Notes under the pieces: model-generated
What the model was told of the DNA's origin: nothing
The model's input: the letters and a program-made list of their open reading frames with translations, nothing else
The model's database searches: none
Assembly: GCA_030428705.1 (NCBI GenBank)
Contig: JAUIDI010000012.1
Location: forward strand, 1-63,936
DNA length: 63,936 nt
Reading direction: 5' to 3'
Origin: Bacteroidia bacterium
GTDB lineage: Bacteria; Bacteroidota; Bacteroidia; Flavobacteriales; Flavobacteriaceae
Translations under genes and position numbers: made by a program
Shown: piece by piece, positions 27,266 to 37,399 of the stretch
How positions within the stretch are numbered: the stretch's first letter is position 1
How the letters are laid out: each line of letters starts with the position of its first letter

Positions 27266-30200
27266 ATGATAAGATTCAAAACAATTATTTTGCCTGCTAT
27301 TTTGGCACTGTTGGCGTTATCTTGTAACAACATTGATGATACGAAGTTGTTTTCTAAAATGCCGAGTTCCAAAACAGGAATCAAGTTCAAAAACCTAGTA
27401 GTTGAAACCGAAGAATTTAATGTTCTCACCTATGGTCAAATCTATAATGGTGGAGGTATTTCGGTTGGGGATATCAATAATGACGGTCTCGTTGATCTTT
27501 ATTTTACGGGCAACATGGTCGGTAGTCGACTTTATTTGAACAAGGGGAATTTCGAATTTGAGGAAATAGCCGAAAAGGCAGGCGTATTCGCTGCAGGGCT
27601 ATGGAATACTGGAACGACTATGGCCGATGTCAACGGAGATGGTTATTTGGATATCTATGTATGCAGATCCGCGGCCAAAGACGATTTCAAAAGACGTAAT
27701 GTTCTTTTTATAAACAATGGTGATCTTACTTTTTCGGAAAAAGCTGCTGAATACGGACTAGATGATGCAGGCTACTCTTCCCAAGGGGCTTTTTTCGATT
27801 ACGACAAGGACGGGGATCTTGATTTCTACTTAGTAAATCATTCTACGCAACAATACTCAGGGTTCAGACTGGCAACTGGTGCCAGCGAAAATCTCAAACA
27901 AAAACGAGACCCCAATTTTGCAGATAAATTGTATAGGAATGAGAATGGTAAATTTACCAATGTTAGCGACGAAGTAGGGCTTGTTTCGAATGTTTTAGGG
28001 TTTGGGCTCGGAGTAGCGATTTCTGATATAAACGGTGATGGCTGGCCCGACATTTACGTCTCCAATGATTTTCACGAACAGGATTATCTGTATATCAACA
28101 ATCAAAATGGCACGTTCACTGAAAGTCTTGAAGAATTCATTGGGCACGTTTCCCACTTTTCAATGGGTTCCGATATTGCCGACATCAATAATGACGGGTA
28201 TCCTGAGATAATGACTTTAGACATGCTCCCAGAGGATAATTACCGACTCAAAATGGTCTCGGGACCCGACAACTATGATAAAAACAGTCTTTTGGAAAAA
28301 AATGGATTTTATCATCAGATCATGCGTAACATGATGCATCTCAACAATAATGGCCAGTATTTTTCAGAAATCGGTCAGTTTTCTGGCATTTCAAACACGG
28401 ATTGGAGTTGGGCCTCTCTTTTTACCGATTTTGACAACGATGGATTTAAAGACCTCTTTATTACCAACGGATTCAAGAAAGACTATACTAACATGGATTT
28501 CATGAACTTCGCCGTTCAAGAAAAGCTCAACGAAAATAATACCGGTGTCGAGATGGCAATTGACAAGTTATTAGAAAATATGCCTTCTACAATAGAAGAA
28601 AACTATACGTATCACAATAATGGCGATCTTACGTTTACAAAAGTCAATGAAGCATGGGGGCTTGATCAGAAATCGCTTTCCAATGGTGCGGCATATGCCG
28701 ATCTTGATAATGACGGCGATATGGATCTTGTCGTGAACAATACCGACGAAATTGCCTTCGTATACCGTAATAACAGCAATACTCTTACTTCCAACAAGTA
28801 CCTGAAGTTTAGTTTTAAGGGCGAAGGAAAAAATACGTTCGGCATTGGCACCAAGGTAATTTTGAAATTGGGCAGCACCCTATTAAGCCAGGAATTAATG
28901 CCCACCAGAGGGTTTCAGTCCTCCGTGGATTATAATCTGGTTTTCGGCCTTGGGGAAGCAACCAATGTCGATGAGGTCAATGTAATATGGCCGGATGGAA
29001 AAATTCAAGTGCTTCAGAATTTAGAGCCAAATCAAACGCTAGTTTTAAAGCAGGCCGATGCGGTTACAAAAGAAGTAAGTTCCGATGCTTCGTCAAAAAC
29101 TTATTTTACGGACATGTCCGCCGATAGCCTGATTAATTTCAAACACGAGGAAAATAATTTTAATGACTTCAAAAGGGAACAATTGCTTCCACATAAATTA
29201 TCGACACAAGGGCCTAAAATTGCGAAAGGCGATATCAATAAAGATGGTCTTGAAGACCTTTTTATTGGGGGTGCAAAAAATCAACCTGGGAAACTTTTCC
29301 TCCAAAACAAATCCGGTGAATTTACGGGTCACGCCTCAAAGGTATTCCAAGAAGACCGAGCTTCTGAAGATATAGGAGCGTTGTTTTTCGATGCGGATAA
29401 TGACAGTGATCTAGATTTATACGTTGTCAGTGGTGGCAATGATTTCGAAATTGGCTCCACGGAATTACAGGATCGGATCTATCTTAACGATGGTCGTGGT
29501 AATTTCAAGAAAAATCCCGTTTCGCTCCCATCGATGTTAACAAGCGGTTCGTGTGTATCGGCCGGAGATATGGATGACGATGGTGACCTAGATTTATTTG
29601 TCGGCGGAAGATTGGTGCCTGGAAAATACCCGACCGCACCGCGAAGCTATATCCTTAAAAATGACGGTAAAGGAAATTTTTCCGATATAACGGCGGCAAC
29701 CAATACCGATTTGGTAAATCCGGGCATGGTGACCGATGCGCTATGGACAGATTTTAACGGCGATGGCAATAGCGATCTTATTGTGGTCGGAGAGTTTATG
29801 GCCGTTAGACTCTTTGAGAATAATAAGGGCATATTGAGTGAACTGGCCGACACTGCAGGGCTATCGAACTCCGAAGGTTGGTGGAATACCATTGAATCTG
29901 GAGATTTTGATAATGATGGTGATATAGATTACGTCCTCGGTAATTTTGGCCATAACTCGCAGTTGAAGGCCTCCGTAAAAGAGCCTGTAGAACTTTATGT
30001 GAAAGATTTTGATAACAACGGTGCTTTGGACCCTATTCTCTGCTCGTATGTGATGGGCGAAAGCTATCCGGTATTTTCTAAGGACGACATAGTGGGCCAA
30101 CTCAGCGGACTTAAGGGAAAATACATCAATTATTCCGATTATGCCGATGCGAAGATAACCGACGTTTTTTCAGAAGAAGAACTCAAAGGGGCCGAGGTCC

Positions 30201-30604
30201 ATAAGGTCGTGAATTTTTCTACGTCTTACATGGAGAACTTGGGCAATTCGCAATTCAAAATCAGTCCATTGCCCAGTCCCGCACAATTCGCACCTGTCTA
30301 TGGAATTCTTACGGAGGATTTTAACGGGGATGGAAATTTGGATATTCTTCTAGCCGGCAACTTCTTCGGCACTAGGGTTAAATACGGGCGATACGACGCC
30401 AATAAGGGAATAATACTATTGGGCGATGGTATCGGTAACTTTACAACTATGAGTCCGTTAGAAAGTGGATTGAACATTGATGGGGAAGTACGGGATATTA
30501 AAACCATCGAATCGGGCAAAGAAAAGATCTTACTCTTTGCACGGAACAACGAAACCATCAAAATCTATCGTTTCACCCAAAATCAGAATAAAAATGTACT
30601 ATAA
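27266..30604 (+). CDS. FG-GAP/VCBS repeat lipoprotein with ASPIC/UnbV domain
   Basis: Lipoprotein of 1112 aa, lipobox ALSC (Cys20). Many FG-GAP calcium-binding repeats (DINNDGLVDLYF, DVNGDGYLDIYV and others) predict one or two beta-propellers. Residues about 530-600 form an ASPIC/UnbV domain (GIGTKVILKLG to VIWPDGK), and further FG-GAP repeats follow (DINKDGLEDLFIGG). Such proteins are often encoded next to SusC/SusD pairs in Bacteroidetes and may bind carbohydrate on the cell surface; function is not established. It is followed by an 11-bp overlap with the DUF5107 gene, so the two are co-translated. Confidence 0.88.
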   Translation: MIRFKTIILPAILALLALSCNNIDDTKLFSKMPSSKTGIKFKNLVVETEEFNVLTYGQIYNGGGISVGDINNDGLVDLYFTGNMVGSRLYLNKGNFEFEEIAEKAGVFAAGLWNTGTTMADVNGDGYLDIYVCRSAAKDDFKRRNVLFINNGDLTFSEKAAEYGLDDAGYSSQGAFFDYDKDGDLDFYLVNHSTQQYSGFRLATGASENLKQKRDPNFADKLYRNENGKFTNVSDEVGLVSNVLGFGLGVAISDINGDGWPDIYVSNDFHEQDYLYINNQNGTFTESLEEFIGHVSHFSMGSDIADINNDGYPEIMTLDMLPEDNYRLKMVSGPDNYDKNSLLEKNGFYHQIMRNMMHLNNNGQYFSEIGQFSGISNTDWSWASLFTDFDNDGFKDLFITNGFKKDYTNMDFMNFAVQEKLNENNTGVEMAIDKLLENMPSTIEENYTYHNNGDLTFTKVNEAWGLDQKSLSNGAAYADLDNDGDMDLVVNNTDEIAFVYRNNSNTLTSNKYLKFSFKGEGKNTFGIGTKVILKLGSTLLSQELMPTRGFQSSVDYNLVFGLGEATNVDEVNVIWPDGKIQVLQNLEPNQTLVLKQADAVTKEVSSDASSKTYFTDMSADSLINFKHEENNFNDFKREQLLPHKLSTQGPKIAKGDINKDGLEDLFIGGAKNQPGKLFLQNKSGEFTGHASKVFQEDRASEDIGALFFDADNDSDLDLYVVSGGNDFEIGSTELQDRIYLNDGRGNFKKNPVSLPSMLTSGSCVSAGDMDDDGDLDLFVGGRLVPGKYPTAPRSYILKNDGKGNFSDITAATNTDLVNPGMVTDALWTDFNGDGNSDLIVVGEFMAVRLFENNKGILSELADTAGLSNSEGWWNTIESGDFDNDGDIDYVLGNFGHNSQLKASVKEPVELYVKDFDNNGALDPILCSYVMGESYPVFSKDDIVGQLSGLKGKYINYSDYADAKITDVFSEEELKGAEVHKVVNFSTSYMENLGNSQFKISPLPSPAQFAPVYGILTEDFNGDGNLDILLAGNFFGTRVKYGRYDANKGIILLGDGIGNFTTMSPLESGLNIDGEVRDIKTIESGKEKILLFARNNETIKIYRFTQNQNKNVL

Positions 30605-33600
30605 ATTGGGCATGCTTCCCATAACATTACTATTTGTACTTTTTTGTGTAAATGCCCAATCCGTTTCTATAAAGGAGGAAACCTTAGCTTTGGACACTTA
30701 TGGTTTTAGTGAACCTAATCCCGTACCAATATTGACGGAAAATCCTAAAATAACCCCTTACTACAAATTCGAAGCGTATGAACACGAAAGTTCCAAGAGG
30801 AATTGGAAAGTGGTTACTCTAGAGAACGAATACATCAAAGTTTTTGTGTTGCCCGAAATCGGGGGCAAGGTATGGGGGGCCATAGAGAAAAGTACCGGCG
30901 AAGAATTTCTTTATAAGAACGAGGTTGTTAAGTTTAGGAACATTGCGATGCGGGGACCGTGGACCTCGGGAGGAATCGAATTTAATTTTGGCATTATTGG
31001 GCATCACCCCTCAACAGCAACCCCCGTTGATTACCTTACCCGAAAGAACGGCGATGGAAGCGTTAGCTGTATCGTTGGTAATACCGATTTGCCATCGAAT
31101 ACAAGATGGACGGTCGAAATACGACTTGAAAAGGGAAAAGCGTATTTCGAGACTAACGCTTCTTGGTACAATGCTTCCCCGCTCTCCCAATCGTATTATA
31201 ATTGGATGACGGCGGCCGCTGCGGCCACCTATGACCTTGAGTTCTTTATTCCAGGTGATAAATATGTGGAGCATGGAGGAAATGCCCACCCGTGGCCCAT
31301 CGATGATAAAGGGCGTAATTTGGCCCTATATAAGAACAATACGTTCGGCCCTTCTAAATCGTATCATGTCGTAGGCGAATACAATGATTTTTTCGGCGGA
31401 TATTATCCCGATAAGAAGTTCGGTTTTGGCACCTGGGCACCCTACGAGGAAATGCCCGGTCAAAAACTATGGCTATGGAATCTATCTCGTGCTGGAGGCA
31501 TTTGGGAAGACCTTTTGACGGATTCAGATGGCCAATATATCGAATTTCAGGCCGGAAGGCTTTTTGATCAATATTCCCCGGGTAGAGATACCAACCCGAT
31601 AACCCAAGTAGGTTTTGACCCTTATGTTATGGATACTTGGTCCGAGATTTGGTTTCCCTACAAGGAAATCGGCGGTATGAAAGATGCTTCGAAAGAAGGG
31701 GTGTTGAATGTAACATACGAAAATGGAAAAACCTTTATCGGCATCAATGCGCTCCAAAAATTGGACAATGAGATACTAGTTACGGTAAATGATGAAATTG
31801 TTCTGGAAAAAACATTGAATCTGGAGCCAATGGGTGTTTTTTTAACAAAACTTACTACTGTCCCGGATGACAGAATCGAGGTTCGCGTAAAAGGTACCGA
31901 CCTTGGTTATATCAATGATAGCGGTGAAAACCTCCTGAAAAGACCATTTTATCCTGATGAAAACCTGAAAATATCGGAATCGGAAAAATTATTGCAAGAA
32001 GGTTTGGAAGCTATTGAATTTAGGGAGTTTTCATTGGCCCGTGAAAAACTGTCCGAACTCATCATCTTGGATCCGTCCCATCGTAAAGGCCTAATCGGTT
32101 TGGCCGAACTTGAATATCGAAGGGCGGATTACGAAATGGCTTTGAAATTTTCCAATACGGTACTTAAAATGGATACCTATGACCCATCGGCCAACTACAT
32201 GGCCGGCTTGGCCTATCGGGCAATCGATGACCATTTGAATGCATTGGAATCGTTAGGATGGGCAGCCCGGGACATGAAATACAGGTCCGTTTCTTTTGCC
32301 CAAATGGCGGAGATTTATTTAGTAAAGAAGAATTACGAACGTGCAAGAACGTATGCCGAAAAAGCACTTGCCTTTAACACTTACAATGTCAATGCAAGGG
32401 AGGTTTTAATGGAAGTATCCAAGTTCAAGAACGAGAGGGATAATTTTAATTCTCAAATTGATGAGATTCTGAAAATAGACCCTCTTAACCATTTTGCCCA
32501 GTTGGAGCGAATAAAAATAAATGGCAATTCTAACGAAACTAAAGCCATTGATTTGAAAACCATCCAAAATGAGTTCAAACATGAAACTCTGTTGGATTTG
32601 GCAATACGTTACCATCAACTTGGCCTTGATTCCGAGGCGCTTTCGGTACTGCCAGGGACAAAAAATGTCAAAAACCTACTTTGGGCCGCATATCTACAAA
32701 AAGATACCGATCCGAACGAAAGTGGACGACTGCTAAACGACGTCATTGGGAAGGATATCAATCTGACTTTCCCCTATCGCAGGGAAACACTTCCTGTTAT
32801 GGAATGGGCCATTGGTCAAAACAATAGTTGGAAATTAAAACACTATCTAGCACACAATTTTTTGGCCGTAGGACAAGAGGCAAAAGGCAAGAGCATTTTA
32901 AAAGGGCTTGAAAATGACCCTGATTCCAATATATTTTATCGATTTAGGGCCGCACTCATGAAAGAGGCCGGTTTTGATGTTCGCGCGAAAGATTATGAAA
33001 AAGCACTGAAACTAAAGCCTTCAGATTGGAAAATATGGGAAGAGTACATCCAATTCCTCTTACAAAATGAAAAATATGAAGAGGCATACAATCTTTCAAA
33101 AAAAGCGTTCAAAAGGTACAGGCGAAATTATAACATCGAACTGGCCCATGCAAAAGCCGCCTTGAACACCGGACATTTTTCTGAAGTTATTAAGATTATG
33201 GAAACAATACAGGTTTTGCCCTATGAGCATGCAAGTGAAAGTCGAAAGATATACGAGCGTGCCTACTTGGGAGTTGCCCGAACATTATTTGCCAAAAAGA
33301 AATATAAGGCAGCAATAACGGTGTTGGAAAAATCAAAGGAATGGCCAGAAAATATAGGGGTCGGAAAGCCCTATGAACCCGACGAAAGAATACAGGATTA
33401 TGTCTTGGCGGTAAGTTATGAAGCCATCGGGGAAACGGATAAAAGTAAAGAATTGCTCCAAAACGTAGTCGATTACTCCAACGACCACCTTGCAGTTGCC
33501 AATGTAGACCACCTATTCGGATTACTGGCCCTTCGAAAATTGGACAGGCAAGATAAGCTCGCCCCCATGATTTCAAAATTGAAAAGTGAGAACCCAAAAA

Positions 33601-33713
33601 ATCTATTGGCACTTGCCCTTTTTGAAAATGACGATGCTGCCATGAAGACACAAAAAGTAAAAACCAATATTCCCGAGGATATTTGGAAAGTACTTTTAAC
33701 AGTCATTCAATAA
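30594..33713 (+). CDS. DUF5107-TPR protein
   Basis: Exported protein of 1039 aa starting at the ATG 30594, which gives a proper signal peptide ending near NAQ; a longer upstream frame does not. The DUF5107 domain (about residues 50-310: EYIKVFVLPEIGGKVWG, RGPWTSGGIEFNFG) has the look of a galactose-mutarotase-like beta-sandwich, a fold used to bind or act on sugars. Residues about 460-1030 are TPR repeats. It overlaps the preceding gene by 11 bp and is followed by a strong terminator, so it closes the uptake locus. It may be the sugar-processing member of the locus; that is inference. Confidence 0.85.
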   Translation: MYYKLGMLPITLLFVLFCVNAQSVSIKEETLALDTYGFSEPNPVPILTENPKITPYYKFEAYEHESSKRNWKVVTLENEYIKVFVLPEIGGKVWGAIEKSTGEEFLYKNEVVKFRNIAMRGPWTSGGIEFNFGIIGHHPSTATPVDYLTRKNGDGSVSCIVGNTDLPSNTRWTVEIRLEKGKAYFETNASWYNASPLSQSYYNWMTAAAAATYDLEFFIPGDKYVEHGGNAHPWPIDDKGRNLALYKNNTFGPSKSYHVVGEYNDFFGGYYPDKKFGFGTWAPYEEMPGQKLWLWNLSRAGGIWEDLLTDSDGQYIEFQAGRLFDQYSPGRDTNPITQVGFDPYVMDTWSEIWFPYKEIGGMKDASKEGVLNVTYENGKTFIGINALQKLDNEILVTVNDEIVLEKTLNLEPMGVFLTKLTTVPDDRIEVRVKGTDLGYINDSGENLLKRPFYPDENLKISESEKLLQEGLEAIEFREFSLAREKLSELIILDPSHRKGLIGLAELEYRRADYEMALKFSNTVLKMDTYDPSANYMAGLAYRAIDDHLNALESLGWAARDMKYRSVSFAQMAEIYLVKKNYERARTYAEKALAFNTYNVNAREVLMEVSKFKNERDNFNSQIDEILKIDPLNHFAQLERIKINGNSNETKAIDLKTIQNEFKHETLLDLAIRYHQLGLDSEALSVLPGTKNVKNLLWAAYLQKDTDPNESGRLLNDVIGKDINLTFPYRRETLPVMEWAIGQNNSWKLKHYLAHNFLAVGQEAKGKSILKGLENDPDSNIFYRFRAALMKEAGFDVRAKDYEKALKLKPSDWKIWEEYIQFLLQNEKYEEAYNLSKKAFKRYRRNYNIELAHAKAALNTGHFSEVIKIMETIQVLPYEHASESRKIYERAYLGVARTLFAKKKYKAAITVLEKSKEWPENIGVGKPYEPDERIQDYVLAVSYEAIGETDKSKELLQNVVDYSNDHLAVANVDHLFGLLALRKLDRQDKLAPMISKLKSENPKNLLALALFENDDAAMKTQKVKTNIPEDIWKVLLTVIQ

Positions 33714-33716
33714 CAA

Positions 33717-33749
33717 AAAAGCCCTGATAAAACAATCATCAGGGCTTTT
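33717..33749. terminator. Bidirectional terminator between convergent genes
   Basis: Perfect 12-bp inverted repeat (AAAAGCCCTGAT / ATCAGGGCTTTT) with a 9-nt loop; A and T runs on both sides let it serve the DUF5107 gene and the convergent DUF2911 gene. Confidence 0.92.
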
Positions 33750-33777
33750 CAATATTATTTTGCTTGACAAAGAAAGA

Positions 33778-34629
33778 TTACATACCCCCCCATTCTTTTA
33801 AAGAGTCGGTATTCATTTTTACATAGTCATCATTACCAGCCTCGGTCGCAGCGGCCAAGGATTTTTTCGCCGTTTCGATCGCAGCCTTTTTGTCTCCAGC
33901 CTTGGCATAGATCAGAGATTGTTGGCGTAATTGCCAGTATGCTGGTTTTTCGGTCATCGACATTGCCTTATCCATCCAAGTCTTGGCCTTATTAATATCC
34001 TTTCCCGAATTAAGGTAATAGACCGCGGCTGCATAGTAATCCCCTGCGCCAGGCCCGTTCAACACTCTGTCAATATTCTCCGAAACCACGGCATCGGTAG
34101 GTACTTCAAACTTGATAGGCACATATACATTGGACCATAAAAGACCTAAGACCCCGCTATTATCGGTCAAATCATCGATAGTAATCGTAAAAGTTTCTAC
34201 AGCCATCTCTTCGGGAAACTTCATAATCGGCGAGGAAGTCATCAAAGCAACCTTACTATCGTCCCAATTTTGTGGGGCACCACCCCCATCTGTCTCCGTA
34301 TAGAAAAAAACTTCCCAAGAAGACTCACCAGGCTTTGTAAAAAGGGCATAACTACCGGCTTTAAGTTGTTTACCGGCAATGGTCACATCTTGACTGAAAG
34401 TTACTTTCGTACGTGCGTTCGCACCGGTTCTCCAAACTTTACCATAAGGCACCAAGTCACCAAAGATAGTCCTACCTTTCATTGAAGGTCTTGAATATTC
34501 TACGGTAACATCGGTCAATCCCACTTTTTGAATCAAGGTAGACCCAGGGCTTGCCGCCGGAGTATTTATCTGTGCTTCAACCGTATAAGAAGCCACTGTT
34601 AGACATAAAAGAAGTACTAATTTTTTCAT
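33778..34629 (-). CDS. DUF2911 domain protein (exported)
   Basis: Exported protein of 283 aa with a signal peptide ending at VEAQ (residue 20). Residues about 25-190 are DUF2911 (VEYSRPSMKGRTIFG, KVWRTGANARTKVTF). The C-terminal third is helical and TPR-like (AAVYYLNSGKDINKAKTW). Function is unknown. It is a single gene facing the uptake locus. Confidence 0.85.
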   Translation of the reverse strand: MKKLVLLLCLTVASYTVEAQINTPAASPGSTLIQKVGLTDVTVEYSRPSMKGRTIFGDLVPYGKVWRTGANARTKVTFSQDVTIAGKQLKAGSYALFTKPGESSWEVFFYTETDGGGAPQNWDDSKVALMTSSPIMKFPEEMAVETFTITIDDLTDNSGVLGLLWSNVYVPIKFEVPTDAVVSENIDRVLNGPGAGDYYAAAVYYLNSGKDINKAKTWMDKAMSMTEKPAYWQLRQQSLIYAKAGDKKAAIETAKKSLAAATEAGNDDYVKMNTDSLKEWGGM

Positions 34630-34717
34630 TTGTTTATAGTTTTCAATTTTTTCAAAACTAGGTATAAATCGAAATCTTAAATGTTAATTAAAACTTAAAT
34701 AAGAACTACGAACAGGG

Positions 34718-35866
34718 CTATCGGGCAAACGGTCGGGAGAGAATTGCCCCTTCTAGATAAAAAGTCACGTAATATATCGAAGAGGGCATTGTCGACAGAT
34801 CGATTGCCGGTGGAAGATTAACTTGCTTTTCTTGCCGTATTAGACGCCCTGCCGAATCGAATATTGTCATCGACAAAACCCTTTTGTTTGTATTTATCTG
34901 ATAATTAAGGGTTTCTGAACCGAATTCCCTGAACAAAATCAATTGATCCGCTTCATTTTCCGTAGGCTCTTCGGGTTGTTCGGGTTCTTCGATAATGGTC
35001 GTGTCATCAACTTTAAGGGAAAAAAGACGTGCCTCGGAGGTGATACTAGGAGTTTCATTTGAAAAATATTCGGAAGAGAACAAAAACCTATCCGGTTCGA
35101 TTTGAACGATTCCTTCCGTTTGCGCAAAACCTATATCAAGAGCAATTTTTTCTACACTTCCCAAGAAAATCCCATTTGGAGAAACATCTTCTACAAAAAT
35201 GACAAAAGGAGATAGTGTCTGGGAATAACCGATAATCGATAACAATTTTGTGGTTTCATTATAATCCGCCCCGGTGACAAGTCCGATATCTTCATAACTA
35301 TCCAACTTGCCGGCAATATAGGTTCCCGGTGTCTTGGGAAAAGAATAGGCTACTGTTCCATTGCTTTTCCATTGTTTGGTCAAAACTATCAGTTCATCGC
35401 CAAAACCAAACAAGGCCTCAGCATCCCAATCACTATTACCCTCGGCAGCAAAATCAACTTGATCTTCATAACTGAAATTAATCTGCTCCGCAGCGACCGT
35501 TTCCATAGAACCATAATCTTGCTTGGAGATACGATAAACCTTCAGGTCCTGACGACTTCCATCATTGTTACCAAAGTCGCCTATATAAATGAATTCATCG
35601 TCTTGGGCAATATCTTCCCAGTCAATATTCTCGGCATTCGAAACAGCAACTGTGCGCGTAATTTGTACGGTGGTCGTATCGATTTCATAAAGTAAGGCGT
35701 CATTGCCCGAGTCATTGTGAGTAACTGCTTTGCCGTCAATAAAAATCAATCCCGAAGTTTCAAAGGTGCCTTCTGGCATTTGACCAAGCTCATTGGTTTC
35801 ATACTGGGCGTAACACATCGCCATACCCATTAAAAAGAAAAAAAAGATATTCAGCGTTTGGGACAT
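34718..35866 (-). CDS. Type IX-secreted beta-propeller-like protein
   Basis: Exported protein of 382 aa: signal peptide ending at CYAQ (residue 21), a beta-propeller-like body (ENIDWEDIAQDDEFIYIGDFGNN), a Glu/Pro linker (about 295-310) and a C-terminal type A sorting domain of the type IX secretion system (TIFDSAGRLIRQ, ending PFAR). The protein would be exported across the outer membrane and probably anchored there. The body recalls esterase-like or SdiA-regulated propellers; no catalytic role can be assigned. Confidence 0.78.
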   Translation of the reverse strand: MSQTLNIFFFFLMGMAMCYAQYETNELGQMPEGTFETSGLIFIDGKAVTHNDSGNDALLYEIDTTTVQITRTVAVSNAENIDWEDIAQDDEFIYIGDFGNNDGSRQDLKVYRISKQDYGSMETVAAEQINFSYEDQVDFAAEGNSDWDAEALFGFGDELIVLTKQWKSNGTVAYSFPKTPGTYIAGKLDSYEDIGLVTGADYNETTKLLSIIGYSQTLSPFVIFVEDVSPNGIFLGSVEKIALDIGFAQTEGIVQIEPDRFLFSSEYFSNETPSITSEARLFSLKVDDTTIIEEPEQPEEPTENEADQLILFREFGSETLNYQINTNKRVLSMTIFDSAGRLIRQEKQVNLPPAIDLSTMPSSIYYVTFYLEGAILSRPFAR

Positions 35867-36013
35867 ACCTGAAAATTAAACTCCAATTTACAAAAAGTAA
35901 GGACAATACACCATGTCATTAGATTTATTATCTGATTTACAAAAGGTTAAGTTTCCTGAGAAAAAGCTATTGTTCTTCTTGGCAATCATAAATATGGTAT
36001 ACATTATTACCTG

Positions 36014-36021
36014 TATTTTTG
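36014..36021 (+). promoter_or_regulatory. Candidate -7 box of the photolyase promoter
   Basis: TATTTTTG fits TAnnTTTG exactly and lies 17 bp before the photolyase start; no convincing -33 element is found. Confidence 0.4.
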
Positions 36022-36038
36022 CATCATAATTCATAATC

Positions 36039-37349
36039 ATGTCGGATAAAATATCCATTTTTTGGTTTCGAAGGGATTTACGCCTTAACGATAATGTTGG
36101 ATTTTATAATTCATTGCTGGATGACCATCCGGTAATGCCGATTTTTATATTCGATTCGGTAATCCTGGAAAAATTACCAAAAAAAGATGCCCGTGTTTCC
36201 TTTATACATCTGACATTACGAAATCTTCAGAAGGAGCTCCAAGAGAAACACAACAGTTCAATTGCGTCTTATTATGGTAATCCCGGGGATGTATTTCGCA
36301 GACTTGCCATTGACCATGATATTCAGGCCGTTTATACAAACCATGATTACGAACCTTATGCGCGAAAGCGGGACAAGGAAATAGCAGAATTGCTAGCCGA
36401 CAAGGGTGTTGAATTCAGAACTTTCAAGGACCAGGTCATTTTTGAAAAAAACGAAGTCATCAAACACGATGGAGACCCATATGTCATATATACGCCCTAT
36501 AAGAACAAATGGAAGGAAAAATTCAATCCTGAAAGAGATTTAAGGCCCTACAATACGGAAGCATATTTTGACAACTTGATTAAGAATACTCAGTTGCCGA
36601 ACCTAACACTTCAAGAAATCGGATTCGAAAATTCGCATATCAAAGTCCATGATTATACCGTTTTACCCGAACTTATTTCGAACTATGAGAACACCCGAAA
36701 TTATCCGGCCCAAGAAAATGGTACGTCGCGGTTGGGGCCACATTTACGCTTTGGTACGGTATCCGTACGAGAAATAATGAAAAAAGCAATCGCCGCTAAA
36801 AACGAAACTTTTTGGAACGAATTGATTTGGCGCGAGTTTTTTATGCAGATTCTTTGGCATTACCCGCATACGGCAACGAAATCGTTTAAACCGAAATACG
36901 ATAGAATAGTTTGGCGAAACAACGAGGCCGAGTTCAAGAAATGGTGTGAAGGCCAAACTGGATATGCCCTTGTAGATGCCGGTATGCGTGAACTTAATGA
37001 AACGGGGTATATGCACAATCGGGTACGCATGCTGGCGGCAAGTTTTTTATGCAAACACCTTTTAATCGATTGGCGCTGGGGAGAGGCTTATTTTGCCGAA
37101 AAACTATTGGACTATGATATGAGCGCCAATGTCGGTAACTGGCAATGGGCGGCAGGTAGTGGTGTCGATGCTGCCCCCTATTTTCGAATATTCAATCCGA
37201 TGACCCAAGTGGATAAATTCGATAAACAAAAGAAGTACATCAATAATTGGGTGCCCGAACTTCAAGAATTGACTTACCCTGAAAAGATGGTGGACCATAA
37301 GTTGGCCCGCGAACGCTGTCTGAAAATATACAAAGAGGCACTTAACTAA
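36039..37349 (+). CDS. phrB: Deoxyribodipyrimidine photolyase / cryptochrome family
   Basis: Flavoprotein of 436 aa that repairs UV-induced pyrimidine dimers with light, or a cryptochrome of the same fold. The N-terminal alpha/beta photolyase domain begins with IFWFRRDLRLNDN (residues 6-18). The FAD-binding helical domain includes TSRLGPHLRFG, WNELIWREFF and the WQWAAGSGVDAAPYFRIFNP motif near the C-terminus. DNA repair is the likelier role given the CPD-I-like core, but class assignment would need a phylogeny. It is monocistronic. Confidence 0.92.
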   Translation: MSDKISIFWFRRDLRLNDNVGFYNSLLDDHPVMPIFIFDSVILEKLPKKDARVSFIHLTLRNLQKELQEKHNSSIASYYGNPGDVFRRLAIDHDIQAVYTNHDYEPYARKRDKEIAELLADKGVEFRTFKDQVIFEKNEVIKHDGDPYVIYTPYKNKWKEKFNPERDLRPYNTEAYFDNLIKNTQLPNLTLQEIGFENSHIKVHDYTVLPELISNYENTRNYPAQENGTSRLGPHLRFGTVSVREIMKKAIAAKNETFWNELIWREFFMQILWHYPHTATKSFKPKYDRIVWRNNEAEFKKWCEGQTGYALVDAGMRELNETGYMHNRVRMLAASFLCKHLLIDWRWGEAYFAEKLLDYDMSANVGNWQWAAGSGVDAAPYFRIFNPMTQVDKFDKQKKYINNWVPELQELTYPEKMVDHKLARERCLKIYKEALN

Positions 37350-37399
37350 AATAGCAAGCGCCTCTTATTATCATTATTCTTAATTCTTACCTGTCTACG

